A program made the position numbers and the translations under genes. This document shows positions 36,582 through 45,800 of a DNA stretch of 45,800 bases, piece after piece. The stretch's first letter is position 1, and each line of letters begins with the position of its first letter. The notes under the pieces were generated by a model. It ran no database searches and was not told the DNA's origin. It saw only the letters and a program-made list of their open reading frames with translations. Origin of the DNA: an uncultured Mycoplasmatota bacterium (lineage in GTDB: Bacteria; Bacillota_I; Bacilli_A; RF39; UBA660); assembly GCA_946494435.1 (NCBI GenBank), contig CAMMBO010000002.1:1-45800 (forward strand). The letters are read 5' to 3'.

Positions 36582-39500
36582 GTTTTAGATCTATGTCATT
36601 TTAAATGGTATTAAAACGAATAAGTATGCGTTAGATAATGCCAAACGGTTTTAGATCTATGTCATTTTAAATGGTATTAAAACCTTAAAACTTGATATTC
36701 AGAGATTTGCAGAGTTTTAGATCTATGTCATTTTAAATGGTATTAAAACTCAAAGTGGTGCTGATAGTAATTTCAAAAAGTTTTAGATCTATGTCATTTT
36801 AAATGGTATTAAAACATTTAAGTTAAGATACATAGTATCAGATCCGTTTTAGATCTATGTCATTTTAAATGGTATTAAAACTGATAATAAACGATTTAGG
36901 TGGATTTACTTGTTTTAGATCTATGTCATTTTAAATGGTATTAAAACAATTAGTAAAGTTGAAACACCAAAAACTAAGTTTTAGATCTATGTCATTTTAA
37001 ATGGTATTAAAACTAACAAATTGTTATAGAATGTAAGAAAGTGGTTTTAGATCTATGTCATTTTAAATGGTATTAAAACGAAAAGAGGTTTTTATGAACC
37101 TATCATTGAGTTTTAGATCTATGTCATTTTAAATGGTATTAAAACCTTTGAAATATTTGGAAGTCCATCAGGGTTGTTTTAGATCTATGTCATTTTAAAT
37201 GGTATTAAAACAAATCAAAGAGTTAACGAGATGAATGCAATGTTTTAGATCTATGTCATTTTAAATGGTATTAAAACCGTTAAGGTATAGGCGAGGCTAC
37301 ATACAGTGTTTTAGATCTATGTCATTTTAAATGGTATTAAAACTTACATTAAAACAGTTGACGCAAACATCGTGTTTTAGATCTATGTCATTTTAAATGG
37401 TATTAAAACTCAAAATTATAGAACTGCACCAGCCGAGGGGTTTTAGATCTATGTCATTTTAAATGGTATTAAAACTTATACTAACCCTTTAAAAATGTTC
37501 CAAAGGTTTTAGATCTATGTCATTTTAAATGGTATTAAAACAGAGGTCATTAAATAGCAATTCTTATTGTTGTTTTAGATCTATGTCATTTTAAATGGTA
37601 TTAAAACATCAGGTGTATCTACACCACTCTACTTTTAGTTTTAGATCTATGTCATTTTAAATGGTATTAAAACTCTATTTACTGGGTCTTCCCCACCCTC
37701 TTCGTTTTAGATCTATGTCATTTTAAATGGTATTAAAACCTCTTACAATGCCTTATTTAGTTTTGTCGTGTTTTAGATCTATGTCATTTTAAATGGTATT
37801 AAAACTCTAGTTTTGTATAATTAAAGTCGAATATGGTTTTAGATCTATGTCATTTTAAATGGTATTAAAACAAAGGTCATGCTTGTAGTCTGTAAGTTTA
37901 TGTTTTAGATCTATGTCATTTTAAATGGTATTAAAACTCAACCAATACACAGTTTACTCTGACATTAGTTTTAGATCTATGTCATTTTAAATGGTATTAA
38001 AACACGGAACAAGTATTGAAGAGTTTATCAACTGTTTTAGATCTATGTCATTTTAAATGGTATTAAAACCTGAGTTGATTGAAATATCGCATTATATCCG
38101 TTTTAGATCTATGTCATTTTAAATGGTATTAAAACAAAAGTAAAGTGGTGTTGATACACCTGATAGTTTTAGATCTATGTCATTTTAAATGGTATTAAAA
38201 CTATTCTTGGTAATATGGTAAAATTAATATAGTTTTAGATCTATGTCATTTTAAATGGTATTAAAACTTTCAATTGGAGCTTGTCCACACTTTCCTGGTT
38301 TTAGATCTATGTCATTTTAAATGGTATTAAAACCTATATTAAAACAGTAGATGCCAATATTGTGTTTTAGATCTATGTCATTTTAAATGGTATTAAAACT
38401 AAGATTTACTTTCATAATTTAAAATTTGAGTTTTAGATCTATGTCATTTTAAATGGTATTAAAACAACGTAATTAATAGTTCTTCTAACAGTTGAGTTTT
38501 AGATCTATGTCATTTTAAATGGTATTAAAACCTTCCCATGCCTTTATTTCTTGAAAAATTTGTTTTAGATCTATGTCATTTTAAATGGTATTAAAACTAC
38601 ATCTTTTAGTAGATGTACCTCAGTTTGGTTTTAGATCTATGTCATTTTAAATGGTATTAAAACAGATACAATTTTATCTTATATCGTTCTATTGTTTTAG
38701 ATCTATGTCATTTTAAATGGTATTAAAACCCCCTTACCAGTTGGAACAGTCTTGAATCAGTTTTAGATCTATGTCATTTTAAATGGTATTAAAACGTTAC
38801 AAATGGCGCTGATAAATCAGTTACCGTTTTAGATCTATGTCATTTTAAATGGTATTAAAACCTGGAATAGCACTACTATTTGAAGTTTATAGTTTTAGAT
38901 CTATGTCATTTTAAATGGTATTAAAACACCAACACCTCGCAAAAAGAATAACCTAATGTTTTAGATCTATGTCATTTTAAATGGTATTAAAACATATGAA
39001 AAATTCATATATAGTTCTGTAGAGTTTTAGATCTATGTCATTTTAAATGGTATTAAAACTTAACATTTGATAATATACTGCTTCCTTGCGTTTTAGATCT
39101 ATGTCATTTTAAATGGTATTAAAACAGCAGAGTTTTTGCACAAATATACTACAAAGTTTTAGATCTATGTCATTTTAAATGGTATTAAAACTCAAAATTA
39201 TAGAACTGCACCTGAAGAGGGGTTTTAGATCTATGTCATTTTAAATGGTATTAAAACTTTAGGTAAAAAGGTTGTACTTGATGACTTGTTTTAGATCTAT
39301 GTCATTTTAAATGGTATTAAAACATCAAATCCCATAAGTCGCCAAGTTTCACGGTTTTAGATCTATGTCATTTTAAATGGTATTAAAACTGATGAGTTAC
39401 CTACAATAACAACTTGGAGTTTTAGATCTATGTCATTTTAAATGGTATTAAAACATCGTCCTCAAATAAGTCACTAACTGTTAAGTTTTAGATCTATGTC

Positions 39501-40247
39501 ATTTTAAATGGTATTAAAACAAAGTAATACAAGTACTCAAGGTATTAACAGTTTTAGATCTATGTCATTTTAAATGGTATTAAAACTTATAAACTTCAAA
39601 TAATAATGCTATTCCGTTTTAGATTTATGTCATTTTAAATGGTATTAAAACTCTTTTCTGCACTGTTAAGAGATGCTTATTGTTTTAGATCTATGTCATT
39701 TTAAATGGTATTAAAACTAAGGAGATTTGTATGACAAAGGTAGGAATGTTTTAGATCTATGTCATTTTAAATGGTATTAAAACATTAATATTATCATTTG
39801 TATTTTATATTTTGTTTTAGATCTATGTCATTTTAAATGGTATTAAAACTAGAATCATATATACTAATAAACTAAAAGAGTTTTAGATCTATGTCATTTT
39901 AAATGGTATTAAAACAGATTTTTATAATCAAGTTATATCATCAGGAGTTTTAGATCTATGTCATTTTAAATGGTATTAAAATGCATTTTCTTTATTTGGT
40001 ATTCATAGTATTGTTTTAGATCTATGTCATTTTAAATGGTATTAAAACAATAGAAAAAGCAATAGATACATTATATTGTGTTTTAGATCTATGTCATTTT
40101 AAATGGTATTAAAACTAGAATACCTCTATATGTCACAAGATGAGGGTTTTAGATCTATGTCATTTTAAATGGTATTAAAACAAGAGTTAGAGATACTTTA
40201 TTACGTGCTAGGTTTTAGATCTATGTCATTTTAAATGGTAATGCAAT
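36582..40247 (+). CRISPR. Type II-A CRISPR array: 56 repeats, 55 spacers
   Basis: The 36-base repeat begins GTTTTAGATCTATGTCATTT and ends AAATGGTATTAAAAC, the usual II-A form. Spacers are 30 bases, except two of 29 (spacers 43 and 46) and two of 31 (51 and 53), all at the distal end. The repeats are identical except three near the trailer: one with C to T at position 10 (39616), one ending in T instead of C (39947-39982), and the last (from 40212), which matches for 29 bases and then diverges. The count rests on the even 66-base period plus the four length changes. The transcript is processed with tracrRNA and RNase III. No spacer could be matched to a genome here. Confidence 0.98.
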
Positions 40248-40323
40248 TTTGATATTTAAATTAATAAAGAAAGTAATTGTTTATTTATAGTTTTATGTTA
40301 CTATTATTATAGTAGGTGGTCTT

Positions 40324-42699
40324 ATGAATAGTAATAATTATTATAGTGTAGCAGTATCTAATTGTTTATCTGAATTTGAAAGTTTGTTTACTAAGAATAA
40401 ATTTATTTCTAAAAAAGTATTTGATGAATTCTTAGATAGATATCATGATGTATTTAAAATATTTAATAGTAATAGAAGTCTTTTATATTTAGATAACCAA
40501 AATAAAATGTTACAAATTATAAACAATGGCTATACTATGATAAAAAACTACAATACTTATTTTATTAATAATGCCTTAATTACATATAAAGAATATTTTG
40601 ATAATATGTTTAAAGAAATAGATTCTAATATTCTTTTAGATACTTATCAAAGAAAAGCAATTGTTAGTGATGAAGATTATTCTTTAGTTATTGCAGGAGC
40701 AGGAAGTGGTAAAACAACAGTGATCGCTGCTAAAGTTAAATACTTAGTAGATAAGCTTGGAGTAGATCCTCGTAAGATAATAGTTTTAGCATATACTAAT
40801 AAAGCAAAAGATGAACTTTCTTTTAGAATAAATAATGACTTTAATCTTAATATAGAAGTATTAACATTTCATAAACTTGGAATAAACATTTTAAGAGAAC
40901 TAACAGATAAACCTTTACAAATAATAGATGATAATAAAATGATAGCAATACTTAATAGTTACATTAAAGAAGTAGTATTTGAAAATAAAAGTCTTTTAAA
41001 AGAGTTTATTGATGCTTTTAAATCAAAAGTTAGTTTTCAAGATGAAGTTTTTTCTTATTCTACATTTAAAGAATATTATAGGTTTTATATGCAAGAGAAA
41101 TATCTTAAAGAAAAAGATAATCTTTTAGAAGTAGTTAAAAATAAAATAGATAGACGTCTTAGATATAATAGAACTATTAATGGGGAATATGTTAAATCAT
41201 TAGGAGAGGCACGCATTGCTAATTTTCTATATCGTAATAACATTCCATATCATTATGAAGAAGTCTATCCATATAATATTTTTAACAAAGCTAGTTATTC
41301 TCCTGATTTTACAATAGATGTTAATGGTAAAAAAATATATATAGAGTTTTATGGACTTACTAAATATAATGAAGATGGAAACTATACTTTAGATGATATT
41401 AATTATTATAACAGACTAGTTGAAAAGAAACGGGAACTTCATCATAAGTACAATACTGATTTAATAGAATTATATAGTGAATATGATGATGGTACTGACT
41501 ATATAAATAAATTAGAAGAAGAGTTAGAAAAGAGAAATATATCATTAATAGAGAAAAGTTTAGGTGAGATATATTTTAGAATTTTAGAAACATCTACTGA
41601 TACAATATTTTTTAAAGCTACTAAGATAATTAGATTATTTATTAATAAGTTTAAAGCTAGTAATCTAACTTTGAAAGACTTTGATAAATTGATAACTAGT
41701 GCTGATAATGAAATAGTAGTAAAACAATTAAAATTTATTAGAAAAGTTTATTGTTATTATAATGATTATATTCATAGTAGATATCAAATTGATTTTCAAG
41801 ATATGATTAATTATGCTTATAAAAAATTAGCTTTACTTAAAACTAAAAGAATCGAGTATGATTATATATTTGTAGATGAATATCAAGATATCTCATATCA
41901 AAGATATAATTTTATTAAAGAACTTTCTACTTTATTTAAGGCAAAGATAGTAGCAGTAGGGGATGATTATCAGTCAATATATTCATTTTCTTTAGCAGAT
42001 ATGTCTTTATTTACAAACTTTTATGATCTTATGGGATATGCAGATGTTTTAAAGATTATTAATACTTATAGAAATAGTCAAGAGCTTGTAGATATAGCAT
42101 ACACTTTCATTTCTAAAAATGATTATCAAATAGATAAGAGATTAATTACTAAAAAACATTTAAAAAATCCTGTTATTATAAATTATTATAATAATAATTT
42201 AGATAGTGCTAAGATTGAAGTGATTTTAAAAGAAATAATTTTAGATATTTATAAAGAAAATCCTTATGATAAGATTCTCTTACTAGGTAGATATAACAAG
42301 GATATAGATTACTTCTACGATGTATCATTATTTAAAAAAGGTGACGGGGATCATATTATCTTAAGCGATAATAAAAATATAGATATAACATATTTAACTA
42401 TTCATAAATCTAAAGGTTTAGGTTTTGATCAAGTAATAATTCTTAATACTATTAATGCTAAAAGAGGCTTTCCTAGTATGATAAAGGATGAACCTGTGAT
42501 TTCTTTATTATCAAAAGACAAAGAAGAACCAGTTTTATATCCAGAAGAGAGAAGACTATTTTATGTAGCATTAACTAGAACTAAGAATAAAGTGTATATA
42601 TTATGTCCATATGCTTATAATGAAAGATCTAGTTTTATAAAAGAAATAAGTGAGTATGGTAATGTAGTAGAAAAATATTCAAATGTAGAGATAATTTGA
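40324..42699 (+). CDS. UvrD/Rep-family DNA helicase with a nuclease-like insertion (helicase IV-like)
   Basis: 791 residues; AGGTGG at 40314-40319 precedes the ATG, and a weak TTGTTT...TATTAT promoter lies at 40277-40307. Motif I is AGAGSGKTTVIAAK near 128, motif II VDEYQDIS near 518, motif III GDDYQSIYSF near 548, motif V TIHKSKGLGFDQVI near 695, and motif VI FYVALTRTK near 752. Between motifs Ia and II (about 290-350) is LGEARIANFLYRNNIPYHYE, then YSPDFTIDVNGKKIYIEFYG. This is the E...PD...ExF layout of a PD-(D/E)xK-like domain as found in helicase IV, with no catalytic Lys in the last motif. It unwinds DNA in repair or replication restart. A defence link is only by position. Confidence 0.9.
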   Translation: MNSNNYYSVAVSNCLSEFESLFTKNKFISKKVFDEFLDRYHDVFKIFNSNRSLLYLDNQNKMLQIINNGYTMIKNYNTYFINNALITYKEYFDNMFKEIDSNILLDTYQRKAIVSDEDYSLVIAGAGSGKTTVIAAKVKYLVDKLGVDPRKIIVLAYTNKAKDELSFRINNDFNLNIEVLTFHKLGINILRELTDKPLQIIDDNKMIAILNSYIKEVVFENKSLLKEFIDAFKSKVSFQDEVFSYSTFKEYYRFYMQEKYLKEKDNLLEVVKNKIDRRLRYNRTINGEYVKSLGEARIANFLYRNNIPYHYEEVYPYNIFNKASYSPDFTIDVNGKKIYIEFYGLTKYNEDGNYTLDDINYYNRLVEKKRELHHKYNTDLIELYSEYDDGTDYINKLEEELEKRNISLIEKSLGEIYFRILETSTDTIFFKATKIIRLFINKFKASNLTLKDFDKLITSADNEIVVKQLKFIRKVYCYYNDYIHSRYQIDFQDMINYAYKKLALLKTKRIEYDYIFVDEYQDISYQRYNFIKELSTLFKAKIVAVGDDYQSIYSFSLADMSLFTNFYDLMGYADVLKIINTYRNSQELVDIAYTFISKNDYQIDKRLITKKHLKNPVIINYYNNNLDSAKIEVILKEIILDIYKENPYDKILLLGRYNKDIDYFYDVSLFKKGDGDHIILSDNKNIDITYLTIHKSKGLGFDQVIILNTINAKRGFPSMIKDEPVISLLSKDKEEPVLYPEERRLFYVALTRTKNKVYILCPYAYNERSSFIKEISEYGNVVEKYSNVEII

Positions 42700-42700
42700 T

Positions 42701-42729
42701 TTGCTTTTCCCTTTAATCTATGCTATATT
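42701..42729 (+). promoter_or_regulatory. Signal peptidase promoter
   Basis: TTGCTT at 42701-42706, a 17-base spacer, then TATATT at 42724-42729 with TG at 42721-42722. It starts two bases after the helicase stop. Confidence 0.6.
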
Positions 42730-42764
42730 TTATCTGTTATGTTATATAGAAAAGGGTAATGATT

Positions 42765-43289
42765 ATGGATTGGTTAACTATAAAAGAGTTTATAAAAGAT
42801 TCAGTTAAATTTATTTTAATAGTATTTATTTTAATATTTTTAATGGTTTATGTTGTATCAGTTACACAAGTAGTTGGGGATTCTATGGATCCAACGTTAA
42901 AAAATCAAGATGTTTTAATATTAAATAAAGCTAAGTATAGATTTTCTGATGTAAAAAGAGGTGATGTAATCGCTTTTACCTATGAAGATACAAAGTATTT
43001 AATTAAAAGAGTTATAGGATTACCAGGTGATCATATATCTATTATTGATAATGAAGTCTATATTAATGGTAGATATTATTCTGAAGAATATTTAAAAGAT
43101 GTAGATACACCTGATTTTGATTTGCAAGATTTAGGATATAATACAGTTCCAGAAGGTATGTATTTTGTACTTGGTGATAATAGAGATAATTCTCTTGATA
43201 GTAGAAAAATAGGATTGGTTGAAGAGGAAGATATTATGGGGGAAATTGCTATAAGATTTTGGCCAATTACAAGATTTAGACTGTTTTAA
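42765..43289 (+). CDS. lepB: Signal peptidase I
   Basis: 174 residues from ATG 42765, eight bases after AAGGG; ATG 42759 is too close to it. One N-terminal membrane helix (FILIVFILIFLMVYVV) precedes the catalytic domain. Box B is GDSMDPTL with the nucleophile Ser near 39, box C/D is YLIKRVIGLPGD with the general-base Lys near 81, and box E is LGDNRDNSLDSRKIG near 138. This is the short Gram-positive (SipS-like) form. It cleaves signal peptides of exported proteins on the outer face of the membrane. The next gene encodes such a protein. A strong terminator overlaps its stop. Confidence 0.96.
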   Translation: MDWLTIKEFIKDSVKFILIVFILIFLMVYVVSVTQVVGDSMDPTLKNQDVLILNKAKYRFSDVKRGDVIAFTYEDTKYLIKRVIGLPGDHISIIDNEVYINGRYYSEEYLKDVDTPDFDLQDLGYNTVPEGMYFVLGDNRDNSLDSRKIGLVEEEDIMGEIAIRFWPITRFRLF

Positions 43290-43321
43290 GCTTTGAATTT
43301 TTAAAATTTAAGGCTTTTTTT
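43288..43321 (+). terminator. Rho-independent terminator after lepB
   Basis: A 14-bp stem AAGCTTTGAATTTT/AAAATTTAAGGCTT with two G-T pairs and a one-base gap at the tip, running into a T tract. The stem's first two bases are the last two of the lepB stop. Confidence 0.8.
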
Positions 43322-43353
43322 ATCGAAATATGTAATTTTTGTGTAAATTTTAG

Positions 43354-43381
43354 TTGCAATTTGTAAATTTAATGCTAAAAT
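43354..43381 (+). promoter_or_regulatory. Promoter of the secreted Ig-like protein gene
   Basis: TTGCAA at 43354-43359, a 16-base spacer, then TAAAAT at 43376-43381 with TG at 43373-43374 (extended -10). It lies 22 bases before the ATG. Confidence 0.6.
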
Positions 43382-43403
43382 ATAGGTACAAGGAGAGGAT
43401 ATT

Positions 43404-45800
43404 ATGAATAAGAAAAAAGCAGGACTTTTAATCATAGTATTATTCTTGATTATTGGACTTGGTTCATTTGTTTTTGCAAATCCTGATAATCAAGAAAATT
43501 TTGAGGAAGGAGAGACAGAGGAAAGAGATAGACTTGACGGAGATTCTGATACTGATGATAACGGAAATACTGATTCAGAAGAATCTGAAAGTAATCTATT
43601 AACAGATGGAACAGATAGTCAAAGTGATAATAATCAAAACACTTTACCTAGAAATAATTTAGGTAATTATGATAGCACTGGATTTACAACTGGTCCTAGT
43701 GGTAATGACAATGGGCCAATAACAGTTGAATATGATTATTATGCTGATGCTTTGAGAGCAGTTGAAAATGCTGAGTCTTCTCTTGCACAAGGTGATGTTG
43801 ACTATGCAGCTAGCCTTGTAGACAAAGTAACTAATCAATCACAAAAAGATGAACTTAATAAACGTCTTGAGGCAGTTCAAGATATTATTGATGTTACATC
43901 TTTAATTGAAAGATTAGAAGAAATGGTTGCTAATTCTACTAATAGAGATGGTATTGTAGAATCAATAGATTATCGCGATGATGAGAAAATAGAAGAGTTA
44001 GTAACTAACTTAAATAATGGAACTGCTAAAGATAATTTAGCAAACCGTTTAGAAACTGTTAATAAAATACTTAACGATAGCGAGGGTCCGGTTATTAGTG
44101 GTATTATAAATAATAGTTTCACTAATGATAATGTTTCATTAACAATAAGTGATGATAACGAAGTTACTACTACAGTAACACTTGATGGTAATCCAGTAGA
44201 TTATGCTGATACATTTGATGTTGAAGGAACTTATGTTGTTACAGTTGTTGATAAAGCATTTAATGAGGCATCTAAGACATTTACAATTGATAGAACAAAA
44301 CCAGTTGTTGGAGGAGTAGAAGATGGTAAATACTATAATACTGATGTAGAAGTTACTATTGATGATACTAATCCTGATACAGTACATCTTCATAAAAATG
44401 GAGAACTTGTTAAACCTTATAATGCAGGTGATCCTATAACGGAAGAAGGTACTTATACAGTTGTTGTTACTGATAAAGCTGGTAATAAGTCTAAAGAAAT
44501 TACATTTGTAATTGATAAACATGTAGAAGAACCTAAATGGGTTTACATTCTAAATTTAAGCGATGAAAATAATCGTAAGACTATTAGAAATGGTCAAACA
44601 TTAAGGGTTGAAGTTAATTTTGATGAAGAATTAACTGAACTACCTGTATTAACTATAGGTAATTCACAAAGTGTTACATTTAAAAAATGTAATGAAACAG
44701 ATTATGGTAAATATGTATGTGTAGCAGATATCACTATTGATAATTCAGTTGCTAATTTAGAAGATGGAAAAGAAATTCCATTTACAGTAACTAATATTAT
44801 TGATAAAGCAGGTAATCCTATTACTTTAAATAATGATAATGTTACTAATACTAAAAACTATGGTCAAGTAACTTATGATGGAAGTGCACCAGTAGTTAAA
44901 TCATTAGGTGTTACTGATATTAATGAGTTTAAAGATGAAGTAGGTAAACTATATGCTAAGAATGGGGATACTGTTCGTGTATTAGTTTACTTTGATGAAA
45001 AATTAGGTGTTGAACCTACAGTGAAATTAGGTGGTAAAGAATTTACTGCTACATATCGTGATCAAAGTTCTAGACCTGAAGATAATCATTATGCTTATTA
45101 TGCAGATATTAAACTAACAGAAGATATGAACTTAAACGATGGAATCTTACCATTTGAAGTATATGGTTATGCAGATGCTATTGGAAATGTTGGTGTTAAT
45201 TTAACAGAAAAAGATGTTAATATGTCATCATATCCAAGTGTAACTATTGATAATACAATTCCAGTATTAAACTTCAATAATGGATTTATTACATCAGGAT
45301 ATACTGTTGAAGCTACAGATGATAATTTTGCATATATGACAGTACAATATTATGATGGACGTGGAACTGAAACTATCGAAGGTAATACATTTACTTTAGA
45401 TAAAGAAGGAGATAATACACGTTACAATATTAAAGCTTATGATAAAGTTGGTAATGTTTCTAAATATAGAGATATTTATTTAGATACTGTAAATCCAGTT
45501 GTTTCTGGTACTGCTATAAATGGTGGTGAAGAAGTATCAGTTGAAAATAATGGTACTTATCAAGAAGTAACTTTAAATATCAGTGATGGTAGTTTAAAGA
45601 AAGTGTCTTTAGTAAAAGAAGATGGTACTGAAGAAGTACTTGAAACTTATAAAGATAATTATAAAAATACAAAATTAACATTTGAAAAGAAATATACTGA
45701 AGAAGGAACTTATACAATTAAAGCAGTTGATAGAAATAATAATGAATCAACTATTACCTTTACAATTGATAAGACTCCAGCTAGTAGAGTATATTCAACA
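43404..45800 (+). CDS. Secreted Ig-like repeat surface protein, N-terminal 799 codons (runs off the window)
   Basis: The frame opens at ATG 43404 after AGGAGAGG (43391-43398) and runs to the right edge in the same frame. Residues 1-25 are a signal peptide (MNKKKAGLLIIVLFLIIGLG, then SFVFA), with a likely cut before NPDNQ. An acidic Asp/Glu/Ser/Asn-rich linker (about 26-100) follows, then a helical segment (about 110-220, YADALRAVENAESSLAQGD). From about 225 onward there are repeated Ig-like/cadherin-type modules with the signatures GTYVVTVVDKAFNE, FTIDRTKPVV, GTYTVVVTDKAGNKS, YNIKAYDKVGNVS and TFTIDKTP. It is probably a cell-surface adhesin or large scaffold. The anchor, such as LPxTG, would be beyond the window. 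Confidence 0.9.
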   Translation, partial: MNKKKAGLLIIVLFLIIGLGSFVFANPDNQENFEEGETEERDRLDGDSDTDDNGNTDSEESESNLLTDGTDSQSDNNQNTLPRNNLGNYDSTGFTTGPSGNDNGPITVEYDYYADALRAVENAESSLAQGDVDYAASLVDKVTNQSQKDELNKRLEAVQDIIDVTSLIERLEEMVANSTNRDGIVESIDYRDDEKIEELVTNLNNGTAKDNLANRLETVNKILNDSEGPVISGIINNSFTNDNVSLTISDDNEVTTTVTLDGNPVDYADTFDVEGTYVVTVVDKAFNEASKTFTIDRTKPVVGGVEDGKYYNTDVEVTIDDTNPDTVHLHKNGELVKPYNAGDPITEEGTYTVVVTDKAGNKSKEITFVIDKHVEEPKWVYILNLSDENNRKTIRNGQTLRVEVNFDEELTELPVLTIGNSQSVTFKKCNETDYGKYVCVADITIDNSVANLEDGKEIPFTVTNIIDKAGNPITLNNDNVTNTKNYGQVTYDGSAPVVKSLGVTDINEFKDEVGKLYAKNGDTVRVLVYFDEKLGVEPTVKLGGKEFTATYRDQSSRPEDNHYAYYADIKLTEDMNLNDGILPFEVYGYADAIGNVGVNLTEKDVNMSSYPSVTIDNTIPVLNFNNGFITSGYTVEATDDNFAYMTVQYYDGRGTETIEGNTFTLDKEGDNTRYNIKAYDKVGNVSKYRDIYLDTVNPVVSGTAINGGEEVSVENNGTYQEVTLNISDGSLKKVSLVKEDGTEEVLETYKDNYKNTKLTFEKKYTEEGTYTIKAVDRNNNESTITFTIDKTPASRVYST

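Noticed and set aside
36816..36845. Spacer 4 shares the 11-mer ACATAGTATCA with the tracrRNA promoter region (30613-30623), hinting at self-targeting or autoregulation.
   Set aside because: Eleven bases among 55 AT-rich spacers is expected by chance, and the match does not extend further.
38602..39020. Palindromes inside spacers (for example in spacers 31 and 37).
   Set aside because: Short AT-rich palindromes are common at this base composition and show no pattern across the array.
44139..44522. A 127-codon - strand frame near the right edge.
   Set aside because: It lies opposite the secreted Ig-like gene, is a Cys/Ile/Asn-rich shadow with no start signal, and the + strand frame has a signal peptide, ribosome site and domain repeats.

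Overview
The window is very AT-rich DNA, almost entirely coding on the + strand. It has Gram-positive Shine-Dalgarno sites (AGGAGG, GGAGGT), frequent ATGA-type gene overlaps, TGG for tryptophan and TGA used as a true stop. Together with an SpCas9-like type II-A CRISPR system, a type I signal peptidase and a secreted Ig-like repeat protein, this suggests a low-GC Bacillota, probably a host-associated member of the Bacilli (Erysipelotrichales/RF39-like). That placement is inference from composition and gene families; no rRNA is present.

Layout. 1-1432: the end of a Fic gene, a DUF6508-like partner and a small membrane protein. 1812-8940: a type I restriction-modification operon, hsdM-hsdS-(HEPN-like protein)-hsdR, followed by a small DUF2441-like protein. 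9410-17325: a complete type II Wadjet anti-plasmid system, jetA-jetB-jetC-jetD. 17322-24186: an uninterrupted continuation of that operon with three tandem paralogues of a large SEC-C-type protein, a pRiA4b ORF-3-like protein and a UPF0158-like protein. 24240-26372: a short, divergent S-adenosylmethionine synthetase and a DUF3419 protein. 26373-30416: a decay zone with a cutA remnant and a MerR-type promoter driving a flavodoxin/CMD/cupin/SGNH/DUF362 operon. In that operon three genes are broken, one by insertion of an unrelated gene with its own consensus promoter. 30467-40247: a complete II-A CRISPR locus, with tracrRNA on the - strand, cas9-cas1-cas2-csn2, a leader ending ATTTGAG, and 56 repeats with 55 spacers. 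40324-45800: a UvrD-family helicase with a nuclease-like insertion, a signal peptidase I and the first 799 codons of a secreted Ig-like repeat protein.

How it fits together. Three defence layers lie within 40 kb: modification-dependent restriction, Wadjet cleavage of small circular DNA, and adaptive CRISPR immunity. The main candidates for something undescribed are the block of SEC-C paralogues plus pRiA4b/UPF0158 genes translationally coupled to Wadjet jetD, and the HEPN-like gene between hsdS and hsdR. The CRISPR array also carries three pairs of spacers that hit homologous coding sequence. In one pair all seven differences fall at third codon positions. This shows repeated sampling of the same conserved viral or plasmid gene from diverged targets.
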